Assembly (NCBI RefSeq): GCF_023283845.1
Contig: NZ_JAKILC010000007.1
Coordinates: 208,156 to 272,155, forward strand
Origin: Shewanella marinintestina
GTDB taxonomy: Bacteria; Pseudomonadota; Gammaproteobacteria; Enterobacterales; Shewanellaceae
Length of the DNA: 64,000 bases
Direction: 5' to 3'
Numbering within the stretch: the stretch's first letter is position 1; the number at the start of each line of letters is the position of its first letter. Position numbers and translations under genes: made by a program. The notes under the pieces were generated by a model. That model was not told the DNA's origin. It was given only the letters and a program-made list of their open reading frames with translations, and did no database searches. Positions 28,841-37,703 of this stretch are shown in pieces.

Positions 28841-30718
28841 TTGAATCAAAACACTTCTTCTGTCGCTAATGGCGATAGTCATTCAAAGGCTACGACGAAT
28901 GACTCAGATAAACCTAAAAATACACCTCATGTAAGCCAGCGTGCAGTGCTGCCGTGGATTGGCGCATTTTTAAAGCCGTATCGCGCCAAAGTTATCACCG
29001 CGATTATCTTTTTGTTTATCGGTTCACTCGCTTGGCTATCGCTTGGTCAAGGCGTGCGCCTTATGGTCGATGAAGGTTTTTTAAAAGATAACGGTTCACG
29101 CTTAAATGAGATTATCTTGCTGGTCATAGGTATTACCGCATTGAGCAGTAGCGCAATTTTTTGTCGTTTTTATTTAATGACCTGGCTGGGTGAGCGCGTT
29201 AGTGCTGATATTCGCTTAAAGGTGTATGACCACTTACTGAAACTATCACCGGGTTTTTATGCCAAGCTGAGAACCGGTGAGATGATCTCCCGTTTTACTG
29301 CCGACTCAACCTTGTTGCAGTCTGTTGTCGGTTCAAGCTTGTCGATGGCGCTGCGTGCCAGTGTGACTGTGCTAGGTGGCATCGTCATGATGGCGATTAC
29401 TAGTTTTAAAATGACAGGTTTAGTCTTGTTAGCCGTGCCTATGGTACTTGGGCCTATTTTCTTCTTCGGTCGTAAGGTGCGTGACTTATCACGTAAAAGC
29501 CAAGATAAAGTTGGGGACTTAGGGGCTTATGTTGATGAAACATTGCATGAGATCCACACCGTGCAAGCTTATTCTCATGAAGACCAAGACCGCGCCTTGT
29601 TTAATCATCGCGTTGAAGCAGTGATGGATGCAGCCAAAGGCCGAATTAAGTACCGCTCAATCCTTATCTCACTGGTAATGTTTTTAAGTATTTTAGCCAT
29701 AGCTTTAGTGATGTGGGTTGGCGCGCACGATGTCATGAGTGGGGCGATTAGTGCCGGTGAGCTGTCGGCCTTTATGTTTTACGCGGTAATGGTGGCAGGC
29801 TCTGTGGCAACCATCAGTGAAGTGATTGGCGAAATTCAACGTGCGGCAGGTGCTACTGAGCGTTTGATTGAGCTCATTGAAACCCCGATAGATATCCCTG
29901 TGGTAGAAAACCCACTTGGGCTACCAACGCCCGTGCGCGGTGAACTGCAGCTTAAAAATGTACGATTTAGCTATAGCAATATGAGTGATAGTGCTGATAG
30001 CAGCCTTGAGCCTGTTTTTAATAACAACAACGAAGTCATTCGTGGCCTCAATATTGATATCAAGCCCGGTGAACGTGTGGCACTGGTTGGCGCTAGTGGC
30101 GCCGGTAAAAGTACCTTATTCGAATTACTACAACGCTTTTATGTGCTCGATAGCGGCTCGATTGAACTTGATGGCATAGATATCGCCAAGCTGACGCCAC
30201 AAATTCTGCGACAGCAATATGCTCTGGTGCCACAAGAGTCAGTAATTTTTGCGACTAGCGTACTAGAGAACGTGCGTTATGGCCGCCTTGATGCGAGCGA
30301 AGCAGATGTAAAGCAGGCTTGTATTGCTGCCAAAGCTGATGAGTTTATCACTGAGTTTAGCGACGGCTACCAAACCTATTTAGGCGAGCGCGGCGTACGT
30401 TTATCTGGCGGGCAAAAGCAGCGAATTGCGATTGCCAGAGCAATATTAGCTGATAGACCAATTCTGTTATTAGACGAAGCGACCAGCGCGCTCGATGCGG
30501 TGAGTGAGCATAAAGTTAAACAAGCACTCGATAGCTTGATGACAAGCAAAACAACGCTGATTATTGCCCATAGGCTAGCAACGGTTATCAATGCCGACCG
30601 CATTTTAGTGTTAGATAAAGGTCAAGTAGTGGCTAGTGGCACTCATCAACAGCTGATGCTAAGCAGCGAGCTTTATCGTGAATTTGCCAGCTTGCAGTTA
30701 TTAACTGAGCAAGACTAA
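28841..30718 (+). CDS. ABC exporter, fused membrane and ATPase domains (MsbA-related)
   Basis: A 625-residue half-transporter. An N-terminal hydrophilic tail (about 1-40) precedes six membrane helices (about 50-345), with LKLSPGFYAKLRTGEMISRFTADSTLLQ by pattern as the coupling segment. The ATPase domain has Walker A GASGAGKST, Q-loop VPQESVIFA, signature LSGGQKQR, Walker B ILLLDEATSALD and switch histidine in IIAHRL. It belongs to the MsbA-related family of homodimeric lipid or drug exporters; the substrate is unknown. Start is TTG at 28841 with a purine-rich AGGTTAGGGA upstream. Its position after the haem genes does not prove a haem role, because a terminator intervenes. Confidence 0.88.
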   Translation: MNQNTSSVANGDSHSKATTNDSDKPKNTPHVSQRAVLPWIGAFLKPYRAKVITAIIFLFIGSLAWLSLGQGVRLMVDEGFLKDNGSRLNEIILLVIGITALSSSAIFCRFYLMTWLGERVSADIRLKVYDHLLKLSPGFYAKLRTGEMISRFTADSTLLQSVVGSSLSMALRASVTVLGGIVMMAITSFKMTGLVLLAVPMVLGPIFFFGRKVRDLSRKSQDKVGDLGAYVDETLHEIHTVQAYSHEDQDRALFNHRVEAVMDAAKGRIKYRSILISLVMFLSILAIALVMWVGAHDVMSGAISAGELSAFMFYAVMVAGSVATISEVIGEIQRAAGATERLIELIETPIDIPVVENPLGLPTPVRGELQLKNVRFSYSNMSDSADSSLEPVFNNNNEVIRGLNIDIKPGERVALVGASGAGKSTLFELLQRFYVLDSGSIELDGIDIAKLTPQILRQQYALVPQESVIFATSVLENVRYGRLDASEADVKQACIAAKADEFITEFSDGYQTYLGERGVRLSGGQKQRIAIARAILADRPILLLDEATSALDAVSEHKVKQALDSLMTSKTTLIIAHRLATVINADRILVLDKGQVVASGTHQQLMLSSELYREFASLQLLTEQD

Positions 30719-30820
30719 GTGAAGACAGATTAAATATTTTTGACGCTTAGTTAAACTTTATAGCGCTGGTGAACGTATTGTTATTTAATGGGTTTATCAG
30801 CAAAAAATAGAGAGAAGAAT

Positions 30821-31333
30821 ATGCGTTTGATAATGATGTTCAGTTTACTGTTTTTATCTGCCTGCACGAGTTTACCAAGCGGTATAGAGCCGGTTAAAGG
30901 CTTTGAGTTACCGCGCTACTTAGGCACTTGGTATGAAATAGCGCGTCTTGATCATAGTTTTGAACGCGGACTTAATCAGGTGACTGCGACCTACTCGATG
31001 AAAGACGATGGTGGCGTGCAGGTGATTAATCGCGGTTTTTCAACTGCCGAGCAAAGCTGGGATGAAGCTGAGGGCAAAGCCTACTTTGTTGATAGCCCAG
31101 ATATTGGCCATCTTAAGGTATCTTTCTTTGGACCATTTTATGGTGCTTATGTGGTGTATGAACTCGATACTAAAGATTACCAATACGCCTTCATCACTAG
31201 CTATAACCGTGACTACCTATGGTTTTTATCGCGCACACCGACTGTGGATGAAGCGCTAAAGCAGCAGTTTATCGAGCAAGCTAACAAGCTTGGTTTTGCC
31301 ACGGACCAGATCATTTGGGTCAAACAAAGTTAG
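30821..31333 (+). CDS. blc: Outer-membrane lipocalin Blc
   Basis: A 170-residue lipoprotein lipocalin. The signal peptide ends in the lipobox LSAC (Cys at about residue 16). The lipocalin signature is LGTWYEIARLDHSFERGL, followed by the eight-stranded barrel motifs YGAYVVYELDTKDYQYAFITSYNRDYLWFLSR by pattern. Bacterial Blc binds lysophospholipids and fatty acids at the outer membrane under stress. ATG 30821 has AGAGAAG upstream and gives a proper signal peptide; an earlier ATG at 30788 would add 11 charged residues. An intrinsic terminator follows. Confidence 0.9.
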   Translation: MRLIMMFSLLFLSACTSLPSGIEPVKGFELPRYLGTWYEIARLDHSFERGLNQVTATYSMKDDGGVQVINRGFSTAEQSWDEAEGKAYFVDSPDIGHLKVSFFGPFYGAYVVYELDTKDYQYAFITSYNRDYLWFLSRTPTVDEALKQQFIEQANKLGFATDQIIWVKQS

Positions 31334-31357
31334 TTAGAATTAAAAACAATACAGACT

Positions 31358-31382
31358 AAAAAGGAGCCTTAGGCTCCTTTTT
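31358..31382 (+). terminator. Terminator after blc
   Basis: AAAAAGGAGCC-TTA-GGCTCCTTTTT, a perfect stem with oligo-T, 25 bp after the blc stop. Confidence 0.9.
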
Positions 31383-31437
31383 ACTATCTGTGACTTAAAC
31401 AGGCGACCTTGGCGCAGCTTATGTCGCTTTTACTTTT

Positions 31438-31504
31438 GAGCTACTTACGTAACTTTTACCTTGGAGCTACTTACGTAACTTTTACCTTGGAGCTACTTAC
31501 GTAG
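31438..31504. repeat. 26-bp tandem repeat overlapping the fadD-like stop codon
   Basis: Two full 26-base units (31438-31463, 31464-31489) are identical. A partial third begins at 31490 and is the natural 3' end of the acyl-CoA synthetase gene, including its stop codon (31493-31495). The repeat therefore copies the last codons of that gene outward. Confidence 0.85.
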
Positions 31505-33091
31505 CTCGCGCCTTAAAATCTTACCTACGGTAGATTTGGGTAGGGCACTAACAAATTCAATGATTTTTGGTACTTTATACGCGGTAAGTTGTTCGCGGCA
31601 ATAGTATTCAATTACCGTTTTAGCCTGCTCTATATCGCTATGTGGATCGCTTAATACAATAACCGCTTTAACCGCTTCACCGCTGCGATCATCGTTAACG
31701 CCAATCACGGCACACTCTAATATGCTGTCATGGTTTGATAAAACGTCTTCCACCTCATTAGGGTAAACATTAAAACCCGAGACGATAATCATGTCTTTCT
31801 TACGGTCGACAATTTTGTGAAACCCATCTTCTGTCGCTACCGCAATATCGCCGGTTTTAAAGAAACCAGCCTTGGTCATGACCTTATCGGTTTCAGCTTG
31901 GTTGTTCCAGTAACCTAGCATTACCTGCGGGCCAAATACGGCAAGCTCACCGGTTTCACCAATAGGAACTTCATTATCATCCATATCGAGGATTTTAACT
32001 TGGGTGGCGATCACCGGTTTGCCGATAGTACCAAGTTGCTCAAGCCCAGGTGAATTAAGTGATACCACTGGCGAGGTTTCAGATAAGCCATAACCTTCAG
32101 AAATGGTGCAAGCCGTTGTTTGCTGCCAAATGCTTGCCGCAGCTTGGGTAAGGGCGGTGCCGCCAGAAATGGTGACTTTAAGGTGACTAAAGTCTAGCGC
32201 TTGAAATGCAGGCTGATGGCATAGACCAACAAATAGAGTGTTAAGACCGGCAAAGCCAGTAAATGGATAGTTTGATAACGTAGAGATTAAACCCGCAATA
32301 TCTCGTGGATTAGGGATTAAAACGGAGCAGCCGCCGCGCTCATAATAAAGCACCAAATTCACCATAAAGGCATAGATATGGTACACAGGGAGCGGTGCGA
32401 CGAAGATCTCTTCACCTTCAATAATTCGGCTACCTAAGCGTGACTTAATCTGCATCGCGTTGGCAATTAAATTGCCGTGAGTCAGCATGGCACCTTTCGA
32501 CAACCCTGTTGTGCCGCCTGTGTATTGCAGTGCCGCTATTTGGCCAAGTACGCTGATCACTGGCGCGTAGGTTAGCACCTCGCCTTTTGCCAATACATCG
32601 CAAAAAGGTACTGTTGCAAAAGGCACTTCAGGTTGTGGTTGCGGCGCGATTAAGTCCATCGCATGGGTAGATATAACAGTTTCAATACCTGTTTTTTCTA
32701 CTACCTCAGTCAGTGTAGGCAGTAGATCTGATAGAACCACTAAGACTTTAGCGCCGGAGTCATTAAACTGATGAATCAGTTCACGCTGGGTATAGAGAGG
32801 ATTGGTATTCACCAGCACCATTCCAGCTTTGATAGCGCCGTAAGCGGCGATAACAAATTGGGTAATGTTGGGCAGCTGAATAGCAATTCTATCGCCTTGC
32901 ACTAAACTCGTTTCTTGCTGTAAATAAGCAGCAAATTGGCGAGAGTAGCGATTAATTTCATTAAAGCTCGTTTCTTTACCAAGGCATGAATAAGCTGCTT
33001 TGTCGCCATAACGGGCACTGGCAAGTTCAATCAGATCGATAAGCGATGCATAGCGTGAGAGATCGAGCGTTAAGTCTGAGTCGTAAGCCAT
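31493..33091 (-). CDS. Acyl-CoA synthetase (AMP-binding, FadD-like)
   Basis: A 532-residue adenylate-forming enzyme. The P-loop-like motif is YTGGTTGLSKGAMLTHGN, the A5 motif EGYGLSETSPV, A7 TGDIAVATEDGFHKIVDRKKDMI by pattern, and the C-terminal lysine is in PKSTVGKILRRELRK. It should activate a fatty or aryl acid to its CoA thioester. It is close to long-chain FadD, but a medium-chain or other acid is equally possible. It lacks the N-terminal region of full-length FadD and stands alone, so this is best read as a paralogue. The stop codon lies inside a tandem repeat. Confidence 0.85.
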   Translation of the reverse strand: MAYDSDLTLDLSRYASLIDLIELASARYGDKAAYSCLGKETSFNEINRYSRQFAAYLQQETSLVQGDRIAIQLPNITQFVIAAYGAIKAGMVLVNTNPLYTQRELIHQFNDSGAKVLVVLSDLLPTLTEVVEKTGIETVISTHAMDLIAPQPQPEVPFATVPFCDVLAKGEVLTYAPVISVLGQIAALQYTGGTTGLSKGAMLTHGNLIANAMQIKSRLGSRIIEGEEIFVAPLPVYHIYAFMVNLVLYYERGGCSVLIPNPRDIAGLISTLSNYPFTGFAGLNTLFVGLCHQPAFQALDFSHLKVTISGGTALTQAAASIWQQTTACTISEGYGLSETSPVVSLNSPGLEQLGTIGKPVIATQVKILDMDDNEVPIGETGELAVFGPQVMLGYWNNQAETDKVMTKAGFFKTGDIAVATEDGFHKIVDRKKDMIIVSGFNVYPNEVEDVLSNHDSILECAVIGVNDDRSGEAVKAVIVLSDPHSDIEQAKTVIEYYCREQLTAYKVPKIIEFVSALPKSTVGKILRRELRK

Positions 33092-33648
33092 TGAAGTACC
33101 CTTTAGCTAGTGTGTTGATTGTTGGTGATTGATGCTTATATAAAATCAAACAGGCGTTTAGATTAGTGCGATTCTAGCAGAAAGGTCAATGGGCGAAGTT
33201 GAAATAAATTGTTTCCTGCTAATTGTATTGAATCGATGGGTATCAGTTTGTAAGGATTAGACTTTTTGCTCTAAATGTGAAGAGGGGGAGGTTCTAGGAA
33301 AGGTAAAGAAAGGTTCTAGGTGCTAGGAAAAGATTAAAGCAAAGACGGTTAAAATAGAGACGGTTCAATCAAAGACGATAAAAGCTAAGGCGATTTTAGA
33401 ATAGTCGAACATGACTACGTCACTACAGAACGCTTCGCTTACAGGACGAGCAAAGTCTAAGGCTCTAGGAAATGCAAAGATAGGTTCTAGGTACAAAGAA
33501 AGGTCCTAGAAAAAGATTAAGCAAAGAGGAAAGGTCGGAAAAGCAAAGAAACGCTAAAGGTAGTGATTTTTGCTTTTCCTAGTAGGGCGCAGGCCGTTCT
33601 CGCGGCGAAGCGCCCTAGGACCTAGATTCTATAACCTTTATCCTGAAC
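33092..33648. repeat. Long intergenic region with degenerate CTAGG repeats
   Basis: Roughly 557 bases without a credible gene. From about 33285 to 33640 the sequence is purine-rich and repetitive, with GGTTCTAGG at several places, the pairs TTCTAGGTGCTAGGAAAAGATTAA and TCCTAGAAAAAGATTAA by pattern, and AAAGACGGTT/AAAGACGATA. It closes with GCGCCCTAGGACCTAG. It looks like an expanded intergenic repeat family. The left part (33100-33280) holds the fadD-like gene's upstream region and nothing else recognisable. Confidence 0.6.
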
Positions 33649-35061
33649 TTAAATAGGTGCAAAGAAACTCGACTCTTGTGAGGCTTGGCCATAGTTGTGC
33701 TGCTCCGCCACGGTAAAGGTAATTTCATTGCGGCCACTTGGTAATTGTTCAGGCTCTGCAACCACTGTAATTGGGTAATCAAGTTGCTCTCCGGGCTTAA
33801 TTTTCAAATTTACATCACCCATTACTCTATAGCCATTATTACCAGACACGTATATGCGATAAAGTCTTGCTTGCTGGGTTTTATTGCGGATCTTAAGGGT
33901 GAAGCTGTTTTCAATTTTATCGTCTAAAGTTTCGCGGTACAGGGTTTGTCGGTCGCGTAGTACATTGAGCTCAATGTTATTGCGATTATAAATATCGACA
34001 GCAATGACAGTGATCATGATTAGCGCTGCAACCCCGTAGCCTATGAATTTATATGATTCATAAAAGGGCTCCGCTTTGCCGGCTAGCGTGTTTTCACTGG
34101 TATAGCTGATAAGGTTCTGTTGATAGCCAAATTTTTCCATGGTTTGATTACAGGCATCAACACAAGCGCCGCAGTTAATACACTCATATTGCAGGCCATT
34201 TCGAATATCTATGCCTGTCGGGCACACATCGACACAGAGATTACAATCAACACAGTCACCTAATGAACTAGCTTCATTGCGCTTACGTGGACCTCGGCTC
34301 TCACCACGAGTGGCATCATAAGTTACGGTTTTGGTATTGGCGTCAAACATTACCGATTGAAAGCGTGAATAAGGGCAGCAATGTAAGCACATTTGCTCGC
34401 GCATCCAGCCTGCGTTTAAGTAGGTGCATATGGCAAAGAACCAAACCCATATAGTTACCCAAAAGCTTGCACCAAAGCTGAAAATGTCGACATAGAGCTC
34501 TCGAGCAGGCACGAAATAAGCAATAAAGCCGCAACCAGTTAGCAAGGCTACTGCGCCCCAGGCACTGTGTTTTAAAGCGCGCTTCTTGAGTTTGTCTGTG
34601 CTCCAAGGTGCTTTATCTAGGGCGTAACGTTTATTACGGTTTCCTTCGATGCGAGTTTCTATCCACACATAAATAAAGGTCCATGCGGTTTGTGGGCAAA
34701 GGTAGCCGCACCAAATTCGCCCCCAGAACACGGTGATAAAAAACAGTAAAAATGCCGCAGCAATAAACACCCAAGCCAAAATCGTAAAATCTTGCGGCCA
34801 TAATGTGGTGCCAAAAAAGATAAACTGCTGCTGGCTCAGATCAAATAATATCGCCTGACGACCATCGTAGGAGATAAACGGTAGCAGAAAAAAGAGCGCT
34901 ACTAGCAAACTGTTCATGCCAGTTCTTAGCTGTTGAAACTGACCTTTTTGCTCACGGATATGGATCTTTCGGTTAGCTGGCTGACTCGGTATTACAGTTA
35001 CGGGGATCCGTTGCGCTTGAGCTGGACTCTCTATCGTGTTGTTCACGTTATTTTTTTGCAT
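33649..35061 (-). CDS. ccoG: cbb3 oxidase accessory protein CcoG (FixG/RdxA family)
   Basis: A 470-residue polyferredoxin membrane protein. There are about five membrane helices, CGYLCPQTAW near residue 118, and two 4Fe-4S motifs CVDCNLCVDVCP and CINCGACVDACN (about 270-310). The C-terminal immunoglobulin-like FixG domain starts after about 360. CcoG is needed for copper handling in assembly of cbb3-type cytochrome oxidase. The ccoNOPQ genes are not in the window. Its upstream region carries a repeated palindromic box at 35216-35246. Confidence 0.92.
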   Translation of the reverse strand: MQKNNVNNTIESPAQAQRIPVTVIPSQPANRKIHIREQKGQFQQLRTGMNSLLVALFFLLPFISYDGRQAILFDLSQQQFIFFGTTLWPQDFTILAWVFIAAAFLLFFITVFWGRIWCGYLCPQTAWTFIYVWIETRIEGNRNKRYALDKAPWSTDKLKKRALKHSAWGAVALLTGCGFIAYFVPARELYVDIFSFGASFWVTIWVWFFAICTYLNAGWMREQMCLHCCPYSRFQSVMFDANTKTVTYDATRGESRGPRKRNEASSLGDCVDCNLCVDVCPTGIDIRNGLQYECINCGACVDACNQTMEKFGYQQNLISYTSENTLAGKAEPFYESYKFIGYGVAALIMITVIAVDIYNRNNIELNVLRDRQTLYRETLDDKIENSFTLKIRNKTQQARLYRIYVSGNNGYRVMGDVNLKIKPGEQLDYPITVVAEPEQLPSGRNEITFTVAEQHNYGQASQESSFFAPI

Positions 35062-35215
35062 AAGGCTTCTCTACAGGACGCATTCTGTGTTCGCAGCACT
35101 TTTAGTGCAGCGTGGCAATATCGTTACTGACTGTATTTGCAAGCCTTATACCAAGTTTTTAGTGGTGTTAGTTATTGATTTTAAACAGTATTGTTTGTTA
35201 TATGTTTTACGTGGA

Positions 35216-35246
35216 TGGCGATATATCGTGTGTTGGCGATATATCG
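35216..35246. promoter_or_regulatory. Twin TGGCGATATATCG boxes
   Basis: TGGCGATATATCG occurs at 35216-35228 and again at 35234-35246, 18 bp apart. Each contains the perfect palindrome CGATATATCG. They lie about 155-185 bp upstream of ccoG and just after the sigma-54 activator gene. This is probably a regulator binding site, but I cannot name the regulator. Confidence 0.55.
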
Positions 35247-35293
35247 CGATCTTTGAAGCTAAGAATAGAAAGCGTGCTTGATTTAGTCAGATG

Positions 35294-36751
35294 CTAAATT
35301 GGCCGAACAATTGCCAGTTTATTCATACGTGAACGCAAAGTACTTGGCGGCAAACCAAGTACAGCAGCGGCACCACCACTTCCCGAGATCCGCCATTGGG
35401 TCTGCTTTAGAATATTAATGATATGCTGGCGTTCGACCTGTTGCAGTGTTTGATTGCTGGCAACAGTTTGTGGGTTATCAAGTGGTGCAGACATTGTGAG
35501 CTGGCTAAACTCCAATACTGGGCCATGGGCTAGGATCATCTCCCGCTCCAGCACATTTTGCAGCTCGCGAACGTTTCCTGGCCAGCTATTTTGCATTAGT
35601 TTTTGCATGCCTTTTTGGCTGACTTGGCTCACTTTTTTACCCAGTTTACGGTTTAAATCTTGGATTAAGTGACTGACTAACTCTGGAATATCGCTCAAGC
35701 GCTGCCTCAGTGGTGGCACCACAATTGGAAATACATTTAAGCGGTAATACAGATCCATACGAAACAGACCTTGCTCGACACGCTTAAGTAAATCGTGGTG
35801 AGTGGCTGTGATAAGACGAATATCAACTTTGATGGTTTGGCTGCTGCCTACACGTTCAAACTCTTGTTCTTGAATGACTCTAAGTAACTTAGATTGCGCC
35901 TCTAAACTCAGCTCAGCCACTTCATCTAAAAACAGCGTGCCTTGATGGGCAAGCTCAAAACGACCCTTGCGGCGGCTGGTGGCACCGGTATATGCGCCTT
36001 TTTCATGGCCAAACAGCTCACTTTCTAATAGCGAACTTGAAAAGGCGGCACAGTTAACGCTGATGAGCGGTTTATCGGCACGATTACTTAATCTGTGGAG
36101 GTTACGAGCAACAAGCTCTTTGCCTGTGCCATTTTCACCACTAATGAGTACAGTGCTCTCCGTGTTTGATACTAATTTAATCTGTTGAATGAGTTGATTA
36201 ATTGGCTGGCTATTACCGGATATTTCTACATCACCAGTACGATCGGCAAGCTCAAGCTGTAAGTATTGATTTTCAAAAGACAGCTTTTCAGATAGCGCTT
36301 GCACTTGCTCAAGTGCTTGCCTTAATGAGCGTTCTGTTTGCTTTTGAATACTTATATCACGAAATATCGCGACTACACCCATCATCACCCCATCCTTGTA
36401 TACTGGGGTCGATGTATAGTGCACAGGAAAGCTAGTGCCATCTTTACGCCAAAATACTTCATGGCTGATCTCACGAGCTGTGCCGTCTAATAATGTGTTG
36501 TAAATTGGGCAATCATCTTTATGGTAGTGGCTGCCATCGCTATGGCTATGGTGATGACAATCATGAATATTTTTGCCAAGCAATTCTGCCGAAACCCAAC
36601 CTGTCATTCGTTCAGCCGCAGGGTTAATAAAAACCGCATTTCCGTCAAGATCAAACCCATAAATCCCTTCGCTGACTGCGTTTAAGATCAGTTGGTTTTC
36701 TGGTAAAAAGTTGTCGTGGTTGGTTTTGTCTTTAAGGTTAATGGCAGACAT
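35294..36751 (-). CDS. Sigma-54-dependent activator with N-terminal PAS domain
   Basis: A 485-residue enhancer-binding protein. A PAS domain (about 18-130) contains an unusually His-rich insert at 63-82, with a cysteine at each end (DCHHHSHSDGSHYHKDDC). A coiled linker leads to the AAA+ domain: Walker A GENGTGKE at 205-212, sigma-54 contact loop GAYTGA at 252-257, Walker B LFLDEVAEL, and NSWPGNVRELQN. A Fis-type helix-turn-helix ends the chain (GGAAAVLGLPPSTLRSRMNKL). The loop has Tyr in place of the commoner Phe, which is tolerated. The PAS domain could sense redox state, metal or haem. It follows the DsbD-like thioredoxin gene; a target was not identified. Confidence 0.88.
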   Translation of the reverse strand: MSAINLKDKTNHDNFLPENQLILNAVSEGIYGFDLDGNAVFINPAAERMTGWVSAELLGKNIHDCHHHSHSDGSHYHKDDCPIYNTLLDGTAREISHEVFWRKDGTSFPVHYTSTPVYKDGVMMGVVAIFRDISIQKQTERSLRQALEQVQALSEKLSFENQYLQLELADRTGDVEISGNSQPINQLIQQIKLVSNTESTVLISGENGTGKELVARNLHRLSNRADKPLISVNCAAFSSSLLESELFGHEKGAYTGATSRRKGRFELAHQGTLFLDEVAELSLEAQSKLLRVIQEQEFERVGSSQTIKVDIRLITATHHDLLKRVEQGLFRMDLYYRLNVFPIVVPPLRQRLSDIPELVSHLIQDLNRKLGKKVSQVSQKGMQKLMQNSWPGNVRELQNVLEREMILAHGPVLEFSQLTMSAPLDNPQTVASNQTLQQVERQHIINILKQTQWRISGSGGAAAVLGLPPSTLRSRMNKLAIVRPI

Positions 36752-36808
36752 AAGCAGCCTAATAAAGAGGAGTTAATGTTCTGAGTATACGGAAAAATGG
36801 CGGGCAAA

Positions 36809-36843
36809 AAAATAAGGTCACGAAATAACGTGACCTTATTTTT
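36809..36843. terminator. Bidirectional terminator between the thioredoxin-like gene and the sigma-54 activator
   Basis: AATAAGGTCACG-AAATAA-CGTGACCTTATT, a 12 bp perfect stem with A and T tracts on both sides. It follows the thioredoxin-like gene (reverse strand) and separates it from the activator gene. Confidence 0.85.
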
Positions 36844-36875
36844 AATCTCTAATATTGCTAATGTGTTAGCCAGAG

Positions 36876-37421
36876 CTAGCCTTTGGCTTTTTGTAGCCCT
36901 TGTAGGACAGATTCCATGGTGAGCTGGGTAGGTAATATGATGCCGTCGGGCGCCCCTGGGCCATAGACTTTATTATATGGTGTGCCGCCTCGCCCTTGAG
37001 TTCGCATATAGTCCTCAACAATGGCGTTAGGCTCAGTCCAATCGCCTAGCATTAAAATAATCTTGTCAGCCGCTAAGGCATTAACGATTTTTTCTCTGTG
37101 GGTTACGCCGACTTTATTGGCATAACAGATATTGCACCAGTCCGCGGTGACATCGACAAATACGGTATAACCTTGATCCACAAGTGGCTCAATTTGACTC
37201 GGAGTTAAGGTTTGCCAATGCAGCTTTTTATATGCTTCATAGTCTTCGCCATAGTTAATAAAGGCAAATACACTGCCGACGCATATTGTCATAAACCCTA
37301 AAACCACAATTACCCCATTAGGGATGATTCTGCCTTTAATTTTGAGCCAGATAAGTGAAGCAATACTTAAGCAAAGTAGGCTGAAAAAAATGGCGATGCT
37401 GATTGAAATCGTATCCATCAA
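36876..37421 (-). CDS. Membrane-anchored thioredoxin-like protein (DsbD C-terminal-like)
   Basis: A 181-residue protein. There are two N-terminal membrane helices (about 5-28 and 35-56), then a thioredoxin fold with the active site DWCNICYANK (Cys at about 96 and 99) and the cis-proline loop GTPYN. The WCxxCxxxK pattern resembles the C-terminal domain of DsbD and suppressor-of-copper-sensitivity proteins, without the DsbD transport domain. It probably acts as a periplasmic thiol reductase. A symmetric box TTAGGCGCCTAA lies upstream. Electron donor and client are unknown. Confidence 0.8.
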   Translation of the reverse strand: MMDTISISIAIFFSLLCLSIASLIWLKIKGRIIPNGVIVVLGFMTICVGSVFAFINYGEDYEAYKKLHWQTLTPSQIEPLVDQGYTVFVDVTADWCNICYANKVGVTHREKIVNALAADKIILMLGDWTEPNAIVEDYMRTQGRGGTPYNKVYGPGAPDGIILPTQLTMESVLQGLQKAKG

Positions 37422-37453
37422 TACTCCAAAAAAATTATCTAAGGGCTACAGTG

Positions 37454-37465
37454 TTAGGCGCCTAA
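37454..37465. promoter_or_regulatory. Perfect palindrome upstream of the thioredoxin-like gene
   Basis: TTAGGCGCCTAA is a perfect 12-base palindrome, 33 bp before the reverse-strand start at 37421. This is a candidate repressor site overlapping the promoter; the regulator is not known. Confidence 0.4.
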
Positions 37466-37703
37466 ACAATAAAGCAGTAGCAATTGTAGCCAGCTTAATT
37501 AATGCACGCACTGTCCCAAGCTAACACTATTGTGCACCAGTTAAATGAAAATAACCTGAGTAACTCTCGCCTAATGCATTGAATATTGCAGGTAAGGTGT
37601 CTGTTTATGGTCGTAATAAACCAAGTTGGTCAGTAAGGGGTTATTAATATATATTGTTGCCACTTAATTACTGGCCATAGGCTGGGTATTCACAAGGGAT
37701 AAA

